Notes under the pieces: model-generated | Database searches by the model: none | What the model was told of the DNA's origin: nothing | What the model saw: only the letters and a program-made list of their open reading frames with translations | Program-made: the position numbers and the translations under genes | Source of the DNA: Candidatus Omnitrophota bacterium | Lineage (GTDB): Bacteria; Hinthialibacterota; Hinthialibacteria; OLB16 | DNA: 64,000 nt | NCBI GenBank assembly: GCA_020632575.1 | Contig: JACKFH010000020.1 | Span: 1-64,000 of the forward strand | Direction: 5' to 3' | Shown: positions 16,854-25,100 of the stretch, one piece after another | How positions within the stretch are numbered: position 1 is the first letter of the stretch | Layout: each line of letters begins with the position of its first letter

Positions 16854-17099
16854 TCAAGAGACCACCGCCGACTCCAGAATCGACCGGATCTGGTCCGAGG
16901 TTGCAAGGCGTCCCTGAAGTTTGACTTCGCCCTCCACGACGAGTGCCGGGGTCATCATCACTCCGCGACTGGTGATTTCATCGATAGAGGTCACCTTTTC
17001 GAGGTCATACTCACAGCCGAGTTCGTCGGCGGCGGTCCTTGTGTTCGCCTCAAGTGCATGACACTTGGCGCATCCAGTTCCCAAGATTTCGATTTTCAT
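16854..17099 (-). CDS. small thioredoxin-family protein (ArsE-like)
   Basis: The 81-residue thioredoxin-fold protein has a Cys10-Ala-Lys-Cys13 redox site and the cis-proline region MTPALVVEGEV. The size and sequence are those of the small redox-active disulfide proteins found in metal and arsenic operons. In arsEFG operons a protein of this size is ArsE, which works with ArsF. It follows the DGC-domain gene by 35 bases. An alternative role is as a general arsenite-related thiol reductant. Confidence 0.8.
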   Translation of the reverse strand: MKIEILGTGCAKCHALEANTRTAADELGCEYDLEKVTSIDEITSRGVMMTPALVVEGEVKLQGRLATSDQIRSILESAVVS

Positions 17100-17134
17100 C
17101 TTTGTTTCCTCCTATGCTTTGTTTTTGATTGGCC

Positions 17135-17506
17135 TTACACGGTCAGGGATCTTTTGACTTCATCCGCAATTCGCGCCGAGTCTTCCGCCATCCGGGGCGT
17201 CTCGGGTTTCTTTTCGATCCCGAGATCGGTCGCTGCGACATGGACATCCACGGGGAGTCCCGCTTTCTCCAGGACGATCTTGCAGCAATGGTCCTCGCAT
17301 CCATCGATGGCGATTCGAGTTCCGGCGTTTCGTGCTCGCTCCATCTTTTCGGGACGGTCGGCGGCGATGGCCGCGATACAAAAAAGGTTTCCGAATTTTT
17401 CTCGGTGGAGTTGCACTCCGGCCTGATTCGAGGCTTGGCCGGAATAAGCCGCCCCGGCACAGGTGAAGACCAGGGTTTCTCCATTGGTTTGAACGGAATT
17501 CGACAT
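17135..17506 (-). CDS. DGC-domain putative zinc-binding protein
   Basis: The 123-residue protein has an N-terminal Cys16 in LVFTCAGAA and the family motif DGCEDHCCK, with three cysteines near residues 71-76. These define the DGC family of putative zinc-binding proteins, often found in heavy-metal or arsenic operons. It lies between the ArsP-type permease and the small thioredoxin. The function is not established. Binding of a soft metal or metalloid by the clustered thiols is an inference from the motif and context. Confidence 0.82.
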   Translation of the reverse strand: MSNSVQTNGETLVFTCAGAAYSGQASNQAGVQLHREKFGNLFCIAAIAADRPEKMERARNAGTRIAIDGCEDHCCKIVLEKAGLPVDVHVAATDLGIEKKPETPRMAEDSARIADEVKRSLTV

Positions 17507-17527
17507 GACAGCAACCTCCTTTTTCTT

Positions 17528-18835
17528 CTAAACCAAAGCGCCGTACGCCATTCCGGTGATGGTGGCCATCACCACCACCAGCAAGGTGAAAACGGCGGTC
17601 TTCTTGAATCCGATGATCGAATGGATGACAAAAAGGCTGGGCAGCGAAAGCGCCGGTCCCGCGAGAAGCAGAGCTAGCGCCGGACCTTGCGCCATTCCAT
17701 GCTCCATAAGGGCTTCCAGAATCGGGATCTCGGTCAGCGTCGCGAAATAGAAAAGACAACCGATGAAAGAGGCGACAAAATTGGACAGCAGACTGTTACT
17801 CCCGACCCAAGCCGCGATCTGCTGATCTGGGAGGAGTGCGCCGATGAAACCGACCAGGAAAACTCCCCCATACAGAAGGGGAATGAGGAGTTTCGCGAAA
17901 TCCCAGGTGTTGTGCATCCATTCACCGATTTCGTCGCGGTCGAACCAACTCCAGGTCATCAGAAGGACGATCAACCCCATTAAACCGGCCAGCCACCAGC
18001 GTATGTGGTAGATCGCCAACACCCAGGTCTTTGAGTCTTCCACACTTTGAATCTCCGGCTTCGACAAAGTGATTTTTTGTCCCACCGAGTATCCGGCCAC
18101 CGGCTCCTCGACTTGGAAGAGGATTGCGTCGCGGGTTTCTTGGAGCTGAACCGCGTGGATGGTCTGTCCGTCGGCCGTCGTCACCGCCACGTCTCCGGGA
18201 TTGTACCAATCGCTGAAGATGAGGAAGGCGATCATGGCGACAAAGAACGCGAGGTTTTTCCACATCGCCCGTCGCGCGGGCGGCGGTTCGGGCAATTGCA
18301 TCGCCGCGTCGTTCCTCTTGACCTCATCCCGTCGAAAGAATCGTTCCATGAGGAGTCCAATGATGACCGCGAAGACAATCGCGCCGACCGCTCGGGCTAA
18401 GCCGATCTGGAACCCGAGGACACGCGCGGTGAGGAAGATGGCGAGGATGTTGAGCGCCGGACCCGAGTAGAGGAACGCCGAGGCGGGGCCGAGGCCCGCA
18501 CCCACACGGTAGATCCCTGCGAACATCGGGAGGACGCTGCATGAGCAAACCGCGAGGACCGTCCCGGACACGGAGGCCACCGAATAGGCTTCGGCCTTTC
18601 TGGCCTTGGGTCCGAGATGTCGAAGAACCGCTTCTTGGGAAAGGAAAGTGACAATGGCCCCCGCGATGAACAGGGCCGGAACCACACAGGCTAGCGTATG
18701 ATTCCGCGCGTACCATTGGAGCATTTTGAAAGCTTCGAGGATGGCAGTGGTGACTTTGGGGCTGGATAGTGGGAGATAGTAGGCCACGAGGAAAATGGCC
18801 GCGAACCAACTGAAGATTTTGAGTTCTTTGTTCAT
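17528..18835 (-). CDS. ArsP/SO_0444-type permease (organoarsenical or metal efflux)
   Basis: The 435-residue protein has two groups of about four membrane helices separated by a large hydrophilic loop (about 170-290). The conserved motif VCSCSVLPMFAGIYR (Cys97, Cys99) and the sequence GPALNILAIFLT place it in the COG0701 permease family. That family includes ArsP (efflux of trivalent methylated and aromatic arsenicals) and metal exporters. It is the first structural gene after arsR-2. The hydrophilic loop with a beta-rich segment is longer than the minimal ArsP, as in the SO_0444 group. With ArsEFG-like proteins downstream, organoarsenical export is the likely role. Confidence 0.82.
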   Translation of the reverse strand: MNKELKIFSWFAAIFLVAYYLPLSSPKVTTAILEAFKMLQWYARNHTLACVVPALFIAGAIVTFLSQEAVLRHLGPKARKAEAYSVASVSGTVLAVCSCSVLPMFAGIYRVGAGLGPASAFLYSGPALNILAIFLTARVLGFQIGLARAVGAIVFAVIIGLLMERFFRRDEVKRNDAAMQLPEPPPARRAMWKNLAFFVAMIAFLIFSDWYNPGDVAVTTADGQTIHAVQLQETRDAILFQVEEPVAGYSVGQKITLSKPEIQSVEDSKTWVLAIYHIRWWLAGLMGLIVLLMTWSWFDRDEIGEWMHNTWDFAKLLIPLLYGGVFLVGFIGALLPDQQIAAWVGSNSLLSNFVASFIGCLFYFATLTEIPILEALMEHGMAQGPALALLLAGPALSLPSLFVIHSIIGFKKTAVFTLLVVVMATITGMAYGALV

Positions 18836-18890
18836 GACTCAATCCTTTGCTTTATGGCTAAATGACCATGCGATGGCGAAAAAAAATCGC

Positions 18891-19220
18891 TCATCCCCCC
18901 ACTAACGCTTCCTCTCGTTCCAGATTCTCCTTGAGCACGTTCTCGATGCACATGAAAAAGCCCTCCAGACATTTCACCCGCAACCGGTAGAAAATCATGG
19001 GACCCTCCTTGCGGGTGTCCACCAGTCCGGCGTTCTTAAGCACCGACAGATGCCGGGATACCGTCGATTGATCGGCCCCCACAAGCTCGGTCAACTCGCA
19101 GACGCAGATCTCCCTTTCCTGGAGGGCGTCCACAATCATCAACCGGCTGGGGTGTCCCAGGGCCTTGGCGATGGCCGCGCGGCGTTCATAGAAAGAGATT
19201 TTCTTTGTCTTCATGGTCAT
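18891..19220 (-). CDS. arsR: ArsR/SmtB-family repressor (ArsR-2)
   Basis: The 109-residue winged-helix repressor has the metal site REICVCEL (Cys39, Cys41), a recognition helix with DQSTVSRHLSVLK and a C-terminal extension with two more cysteines. It heads the ArsP/DGC/ArsE/F/G-like operon, 55 bases before the permease gene. The start is drawn at the ATG at 19220. The -10 box ends 5-6 bases upstream of it, so the transcript may have no leader; a second ATG lies two codons later. A perfect 20-base palindrome overlaps this start and is presumably its operator (autoregulation). Confidence 0.88.
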   Translation of the reverse strand: MTMKTKKISFYERRAAIAKALGHPSRLMIVDALQEREICVCELTELVGADQSTVSRHLSVLKNAGLVDTRKEGPMIFYRLRVKCLEGFFMCIENVLKENLEREEALVGG

Positions 19221-19254
19221 ATTGCAATATGACCTATTTAATGGCTCCTGTCAA
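19215..19254 (-). promoter_or_regulatory. ArsR-2 promoter and palindromic operator
   Basis: GGTCATATTGCAATATGACC at 19215-19234 is a perfect palindrome that includes the arsR-2 start codon. TTGACA (19249-19254) lies 17 bases before CATATT (19226-19231) on the minus strand, so the -10 box falls inside the palindrome. The expected transcription start coincides with the ATG. This operator is different in sequence from the one at the arsC and ABC operons. Confidence 0.78.
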
Positions 19255-19360
19255 TGGCGCTTCTTCCGCAACTCAAATCCCCCGTGAGGTGCGGCGGGGG
19301 AAGGAACCACCCCCCAATCCCTTATCTTGGAAGGGCCTGAAGAGTGGCTAGAATTGATTC

Positions 19361-19546
19361 ATGACGAATGTACAAGAATTTGTTACGAGTTTCGAATCTC
19401 TTCCGACCACCGAGCGGCAGGAGGTGCTGGTCGAACTGCTCAGGCGAGTTCAGACCGAGTCGCATGATTTGCCCTCCGATGAGGATTTGACCGCGGTGGC
19501 GGACACGCTCTTTCTGGAACTCGACAAACGAGAACGAGGAACATGA
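19361..19546 (+). CDS. antitoxin-like small protein of a MazEF-type pair
   Basis: The 61-residue acidic protein has the sequence pattern of small type II antitoxins (LPTTERQEVLVELLRR, DEDLTAVADTLFLELD) with no clear DNA-binding fold. Its stop overlaps the start of a MazF-like frame by 4 bases (ATGA). It is on the plus strand, opposite to its neighbours. TTGGAA (19327-19332) and TAGAAT (19349-19354) lie 16 bases apart, with the -10 ending only 6 bases before the ATG, again a leaderless layout. Confidence 0.65.
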   Translation: MTNVQEFVTSFESLPTTERQEVLVELLRRVQTESHDLPSDEDLTAVADTLFLELDKRERGT

Positions 19547-19737
19547 GCGTTCCCCAACGAGGGGAAGTTTGGCTGGTGGATCTTGGCATGGTTGCCAAAG
19601 TCCGACCGGCCCTTGTCTTGAGCGTGCCCTCTTCGGATATAGACCGAGCATTAGCAACACTGGTCCCTCATGCCAAACTGCTCCGCCGCACGGGAAGATT
19701 GATTCGGAACAGCTATCCGAGGTTGAGCATGTGGTGA
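19543..19737 (+). pseudogene. truncated MazF/PemK-type toxin
   Basis: The first 45 residues match the MazF/PemK start (QRGEVWLVDLG, KVRPALVLS, ATLVPH). The frame then continues with unrelated residues and stops at codon 65, whereas family members are about 110 residues. The conserved second half with the catalytic region is missing, and the next 100 bases do not restore it in another frame. This looks like a toxin truncated by a deletion, leaving the antitoxin in place. Confidence 0.65.
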
Positions 19738-19842
19738 GATTGTGGCGTGGAATGGATCTCCCTGGGGAATAGATCTTCCTTTCCGTCGCCGAAGGACCCA
19801 GACCGACACACAGATTAATCGGGATCTCCTCAATCAGTCGTT

Positions 19843-20091
19843 TCAGAAGCGCGAATGAAGAGCGTTTTCCAAAACAAATCTTGCCATCGACAGGTCGTAG
19901 CAGGACCGAAAGGATACACAATCCTGACACCGGTCCCATGCCTCATGATCCGCTTCGATTTGTCGGTCCTGGATTCCGATTCCCTGGCTCCGGAGATTCA
20001 CCGAGAAAACCGCGCTCTCCAGTGGCTTGTTGAATTCAAGTCGATCCAAATCCGGAAAGATCTTCCCGAAACATTCATTCTTTTCTGACAT
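19843..20091 (-). CDS. small Cys-rich protein in the arsC-acr3 operon
   Basis: The 82-residue protein has cysteines at 7, 55, 58 and 64. Three of them lie in the block DRCQDCVSFRSCYDLS, which looks like a metal- or cluster-binding site. I chose the ATG at 20091 because AAGGAG lies 7 bases upstream; the frame is open to 20121. It starts 42 bases after acr3 and is the third gene of the operon controlled by the arsC operator. I do not recognise a named family. A role as a thiol-based metallochaperone for arsenite is inference. Confidence 0.65.
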   Translation of the reverse strand: MSEKNECFGKIFPDLDRLEFNKPLESAVFSVNLRSQGIGIQDRQIEADHEAWDRCQDCVSFRSCYDLSMARFVLENALHSRF

Positions 20092-20133
20092 GACAATCTC
20101 CTTCCTGGAGAGAGCGTTCACCTCTGGGGTGTT

Positions 20134-21213
20134 TTATTCAAACCAACTTCGTGTGCGGTTACAGAAGGCGCAAACCGAAAGCATGACCGGGACTTCGACA
20201 AGGACTCCAACGACTGTAGCCAGGGCCGCTCCCGATTCTGGGCCGTACAGGGCGATGGCAGTCGCTACCGCGAGTTCGAAAAAGTTGCTGGCTCCGATCA
20301 ATGCTCCGGGGGCGGCCACCGAATGCTCCACCCGAAACAACTTCATGAGGCCGTAGGCCAATGAGGAGTTGAAATAGACCTGAATCAAGATAGGGATGGC
20401 GATCAGGATGACATGAAAGAAACGTCCCGTGATGTTGTCGGCTTGAAAGGCGAAGATGAGGACCAGGGTGGCGAGGAGCGCCACCACCGCGACAGGATGG
20501 AATCTTGGGAGGAAGGTATCGTTGAACCAAGTTTCGCCCTTAGATTTGATGAGCCAAATTCTGGAGATCGTTCCGGCGGCCAGTGGAATGACAATAAAAC
20601 AGATGACCGCATAGATCAAAACCACAAACGGAACGGTCAGGGCCGAAGCCCCCGCGATCAAGAAGGTGACAATCGGGGCGAACAAGAACAGCATGATGAG
20701 ATCGTTGACCGAGACCTGAACCAAGGTGTAAGCCGGGTCGCCATCGGTCAGATAACTCCAGACAAACACCATCGCGGTGCAGGGAGCCGCCGAAAGGATG
20801 ATGACCCCGGCGATGTACTGATCCGCCAACTCCGGGCCGATCAGGGGAAGGAAAAGATGTTTGAAAAAGAGCCACCCCAGGAAAGCCATGCTGAAGGGTT
20901 TGACCAGCCAGTTGACGAAGAGAGTGATGAGTAATCCTTTGGGTCTCTTTCCCACCTCCACAATCGATGAGAAGTCCACCTTGAGCATCATGGGGTAGAT
21001 CATCAGCCAGATGAGAATCGCGATGGGGATATTGATTTGGCTTCCGGCCCCAAACTCGATGTCCCGAAGGGTGTCCGTCAGACCGGGCAGCAGTTTCCCG
21101 ACTCCCACACCCACAATCATGCAGAGGGCAACCCAAAGACTCAGGTAACGTTCGAAGATGTTGAGCCGCTTTGTCGTCGGCCCAGCCATTTCAATCGCGG
21201 CATCGTCAATCAC
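20134..21213 (-). CDS. acr3: arsenite efflux permease ACR3
   Basis: The 359-residue protein has about ten membrane helices of the BART superfamily. The ACR3 signature SAAPCTAMVFVWSYL contains the essential cysteine (Cys145), and VSVNDLIMLFLF and the conserved ASNFFELAVATAIALYG segment follow. ACR3 carries As(OH)3 out of the cell using the proton motive force. The ATG overlaps the arsC stop by 4 bases (ATGA), so the pair is translationally coupled: ArsC makes arsenite and Acr3 exports it. Full length and intact. Confidence 0.95.
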   Translation of the reverse strand: MIDDAAIEMAGPTTKRLNIFERYLSLWVALCMIVGVGVGKLLPGLTDTLRDIEFGAGSQINIPIAILIWLMIYPMMLKVDFSSIVEVGKRPKGLLITLFVNWLVKPFSMAFLGWLFFKHLFLPLIGPELADQYIAGVIILSAAPCTAMVFVWSYLTDGDPAYTLVQVSVNDLIMLFLFAPIVTFLIAGASALTVPFVVLIYAVICFIVIPLAAGTISRIWLIKSKGETWFNDTFLPRFHPVAVVALLATLVLIFAFQADNITGRFFHVILIAIPILIQVYFNSSLAYGLMKLFRVEHSVAAPGALIGASNFFELAVATAIALYGPESGAALATVVGVLVEVPVMLSVCAFCNRTRSWFE

Positions 21214-21668
21214 ATGCTATCCCCCATATCCATGAGCGATTTCGGAAGTGTTTCCACAAACCTCCGGATTTCGTCGCGGACTCGACGATAGAGTTCGAAC
21301 GCCTCTTCCTCGGTCCTGGCCTCTTTCGCCACACGTGGAGGGTCGTCGAACCCCCGGTGAATAACCCGCGCTTTTCCGGGGAAGACCGGACAGGTTTCGT
21401 GGGCGTGGTCACAGACCGTGACCACATAGTCGAAGGGAATGTCAACGACTTCCTCCACTCGTTTGGAGCGGTGACCAGAGATGTCCACACCCACTTCGGC
21501 CATCGCCTTGACCGCACTCGGGTTCAGCCCATGCGTCTCGATCCCCGCTGAATGCGCCTCGACCAGATCCGACTTCAGATGTCTGGCCCACCCTTCGGCC
21601 ATCTGGCTTCGGCAGGAGTTCCCGGTGCAGAGGAACAGAATATTCAATCTTGAGTTGCTTTCACTCAT
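21210..21668 (-). CDS. arsC: arsenate reductase, thioredoxin-coupled LMW-phosphatase type
   Basis: The 152-residue protein has the phosphatase-like anion loop CTGNSCRSQMAEGW (catalytic Cys14, Arg20). The pair of resolving cysteines lies in TVCDHAHETCP (Cys86, Cys93), as in the thioredoxin-dependent ArsC family of Staphylococcus. It reduces arsenate to arsenite in the cytoplasm. The HRSKRVEE and DP motifs of the family are also visible. It is the first gene of the arsC-acr3-small Cys protein operon, with AAGGA before the ATG. The promoter carries an ArsR-type operator over the -10 box. Confidence 0.95.
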   Translation of the reverse strand: MSESNSRLNILFLCTGNSCRSQMAEGWARHLKSDLVEAHSAGIETHGLNPSAVKAMAEVGVDISGHRSKRVEEVVDIPFDYVVTVCDHAHETCPVFPGKARVIHRGFDDPPRVAKEARTEEEAFELYRRVRDEIRRFVETLPKSLMDMGDSM

Positions 21669-21709
21669 GGTTCCTTCTCAAGAGGGGTATTCATCATCCC
21701 TGAAAGATT

Positions 21710-21758
21710 TATACTTCGTCAGATGGCGAAGTATAAAAGGAGTTTGACAGAGTGTCAA
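21710..21758 (-). promoter_or_regulatory. consensus promoter with ArsR-1-type operator before arsC
   Basis: TTGACA (21753-21758) and TATACT (21730-21735) are exactly 17 bases apart on the minus strand, a consensus sigma-70 promoter. TATACTTCG (21710-21718), 8 bases, then CGAAGTATA (21727-21735) form a perfect 9+9 inverted repeat covering the -10 box. The core ACTTCG-N8-CGAAGT is identical to the one at 14171-14190. The leader before arsC is about 55 bases. Confidence 0.85.
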
Positions 21759-21818
21759 TCCTAGGGATCGAGGCCACGGAATCGAAGGAAGGTATGAGAT
21801 ACCAAAGTGTTGGGATGT

Positions 21819-22043
21819 CTATATGAAGGTTCGAGCCCAGGGTGTTTCATTGGCGACTTCCCACGTTTCCTCAATCAATCCTCTTCTGACCTCCACTTTG
21901 TTCCATCCCGACGAATCAATGTTCTGGCGAGCCTTGTCAATCATCTCATCAGTCATGTCGATTCCGATGACGTGGCCTGTTGGGTCGACTTTCTTGGCCG
22001 CGATCAACAAGTCGATTCCAGCTCCGGAGGCAAATGCTGCCAC
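21819..22043 (-). pseudogene. remnant of arsenite S-adenosylmethionine methyltransferase (arsM)
   Basis: The frame encodes SGAGIDLLIAAKKVDPTGHV then IGIDMTDEMIDKAR, the SAM-binding core of ArsM-type class I methyltransferases. The chain is only 74 residues, while the family is usually over 250. The start of the G-rich motif I (DLGSG) is changed and the sequence before it is unrecognisable. The end lacks the cysteine-containing arsenic-binding half. I read it as a decayed arsM fragment at the edge of the arsenic island. Confidence 0.7.
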
Positions 22044-22148
22044 GCATTACATCCGGGAAGTCTTGAAGGCGCTTGAATCCGCTGGCAGCACAATTTGCGA
22101 GTCTCAATGGGGTTCATGCCGAGGAAGGACCTCGATGTGATTTTTAGA

Positions 22149-25100
22149 TCAATAGAGAAACCAATTTGAGACGGAAGAGGGGCCCGGATTTGGCGCGGGG
22201 CAGACACTGACTCCATCGTTCACGGATCCCGGCGTGCCGGTGTCCAAATTCGACCCGAAGGCGCTTGTCTGGTAGGTCCATGTCGTGACTGGGCCCTCGC
22301 AGTAACCCTCGGACATTCCGATTCCGCGTCCTGGAGTGGCAGCCAAAGTGACCGGCGTCACAATGGTTATTCCGGAAGCCTCATAGTTCTCGTACCCAAT
22401 AGAATGAATCACCACACCCGCATTTATGAGGATAATCTCGTCTCCGCCATTTCCCAAAGTGATGTCTGTCCCATAGACGTAGTCCGGTGAGATGCCGCCA
22501 TTCAGGTTCATGTCCCCAGATTCCGCGAGGACCGCGTGAGAATCACCCGGGATGATGAGAGGGCCTCCATTGTCGATCGTATGAGAATCGCTCTCATTGT
22601 CCCGAATCTCCCAACCATTGATGTCGATGCCGGATTCGGTCGTGTTGTAAATCTCAAACCATTCCTTACCTGCGTCATCGCCGTTAGCGTTCGCGAGAAA
22701 CTCACTAATGATGATTTCCCCGGGTTGTGCGGTTTGAATCTGGAACAGTTTCTCATTTTGGGCGCTCCAGTTGTTTCCATTTTTGGTGCGCGCTCTGACG
22801 ATTGTGTTTTGGGTGAACACGATTTGCGGATCGGCGTTCGGTCGAGTCGCCTCGAGATTCAAATCGAAACTGATATCCGAACTCGTGTCGGCAATCTGGT
22901 GGATTTCCACAGTAACGATGTTGTCGCCTTCATTCAGGAAGGTCGGCGAGATCCCACTGAAGGTCGTATTCGAATTCTCACCTTGGATATTGGCGCGAGT
23001 TTCGAAATTAATGGGTCCATCCGGCATGAAAATCCGATCGACTTCTTGGCCATTGATGTACACGACCGCGCCGTCATCGTGAACCAAATCAATGGAGAGG
23101 TCGATAATCTCTGAGACTTGCGACACAGTGAATTTGTGTCTGAAATAGGCCGTTCGTTGACCAATGACTCTCGGGCCGATGTTCGTGGTTTCGTCGCCCT
23201 CACCAAAACCAAGCTGGCTCGGACCAGATCCCCATGAACTATCATCGAAGTCATAGGCTCTCCATGCGGTTCCTTGGTCGGAGCCATCATAGAGGTATTT
23301 CCATATCGAATCTGACATCTGGACAATCGATTCGGTGATGGGACCTCCGGAAGGGTCATAAGTGATCGCATTGGGGTTGATCGCTCCTCCCTGTAGCCGA
23401 GGGTCCGATCCATCCAGAGTATAATAAATGGTTCCGAGCACCCCCGATGGCTTACTGATTTCGAGCGATTCGCCCGGATCGACGGGACCCGCCGGGGGAT
23501 TGAAGATTGGAGGTCGTTCCGCAAAACGATTGGCGATTTCGCCATCCAGCCAGTCCAGGCGATTGGCGATCCACGTTTTGAAAAGGTCGACTTCAGTCGG
23601 AAACGGATTCGGATAGAATTTGGTTTGCGGCCTGCTCATCGCTTCACTCATCAGGGCCGCTTTTTCATCGATATAGGCCAGGGTTCGTGCGGTATTCAAA
23701 GCATTTTCCCGATGCCCGAACCAACGATCGGCAAGCGCCATTTTGTATTCGAGATATTCCTGAAGTCTTTGATGCCATTTCCCAAAAATTTCTCCGTTGA
23801 GTTTCCAGATGTCATAGGGTTTATCGTAATCGCCCGCGTTGTTGTGGAAGGAGCGATCAAAGTCCCAAGGAGGACCCGAATGAATTTTCCCATTACGGTC
23901 TTTATGAGCGAAATAACTCCCCCAGAAGGCGTCATTATCGAGACCGATTTGTTCGACAAAACCGTGATCGATCCAGGACTCCACATCAACGTAATCGGAG
24001 TATTTGGGTCCCGCCCCGGGGTAATAAGCGCTTCCCGTATTTTGCCAAAGCACCGCATGAAATTCGTTGATATGGCTTTCGATCCAATCGATCTGCTGGT
24101 CCGTAACGTCGGAAGGGGAAGGCTCGGCAAGAATCGGTTTTCCGGCTCCGGCAGTGTGGATTCCATACGGGCCGGTTTCCAGACCATCAAGCAATGTGTC
24201 GCCAGGATCCAGTTTGTCGCTCTTAATGATGTACCCACCTGAGATTTCGGGCTTTTGATTATCAGTGGGATCGAGTTTCGCAACGTCAACTCGATTATTA
24301 TCACGCTTGATTTTCTCACGGAGGACAAAAAGGCCTTTATAATCGTTTGGAGCAATGTCGCCGCCGTCTGTATTTAAATAAACTTCCGCATATCGCTGCC
24401 GCGGCGCGTAGTGTCCCATATCCCTGAACCACTTAAATGCGATTTCATTCTTGAGTAATGAGTAGTCGATCACGTCGAACGAGACGATCCAGTCCGACTC
24501 AGCGGGCATCCCGAGAAGGGGCGTCTCATTGTCCTGTCGGTGTTCATCCTGTATCTCAAGCGCGTAATGACCCTGACCATAAGTGCTTTCCCCGCGCCTT
24601 CGGATTTCACCCCATCCCTCGAAATGTTCGGGACCGGTGATCTCAGCTCGGCCACTTTGGGCGTCGGTGTCGATAATCACGATTCGACAGTCGATGTATG
24701 GGTCAAGATCCGGATCGTCATTGAGATTGGGGAGGTCCTCGCCAAGCGTATCGAGGACGATGATCGGTAGGTTCGAGTTGAAAGAGGCCACGGATGGATC
24801 GATGAAGACATAGGTTTCAATCCGGGTGTCGGAAGGCTCATAGTCTGTCCTGAACCCAGTCGCGAGCAGAGTGGTCAAACTCTCGATATGAATGGGACTC
24901 GAGTAATCCGTCCCGTTAACGAGGCTGGGCACAGTCCCATCGGTTGTGTAACGAATAACGGCTCCGGCGGTTTCGCAAGTCAGGATCACATCGACAGCGT
25001 CAACATAGCAACCGCCTTTCACACTGACATCGGGTCGTGCAACCACCCCGAGAAACGGCCCGATCCCGGCGGAGTTGGCGGCTCCGGGTGTCGGGGTCTC

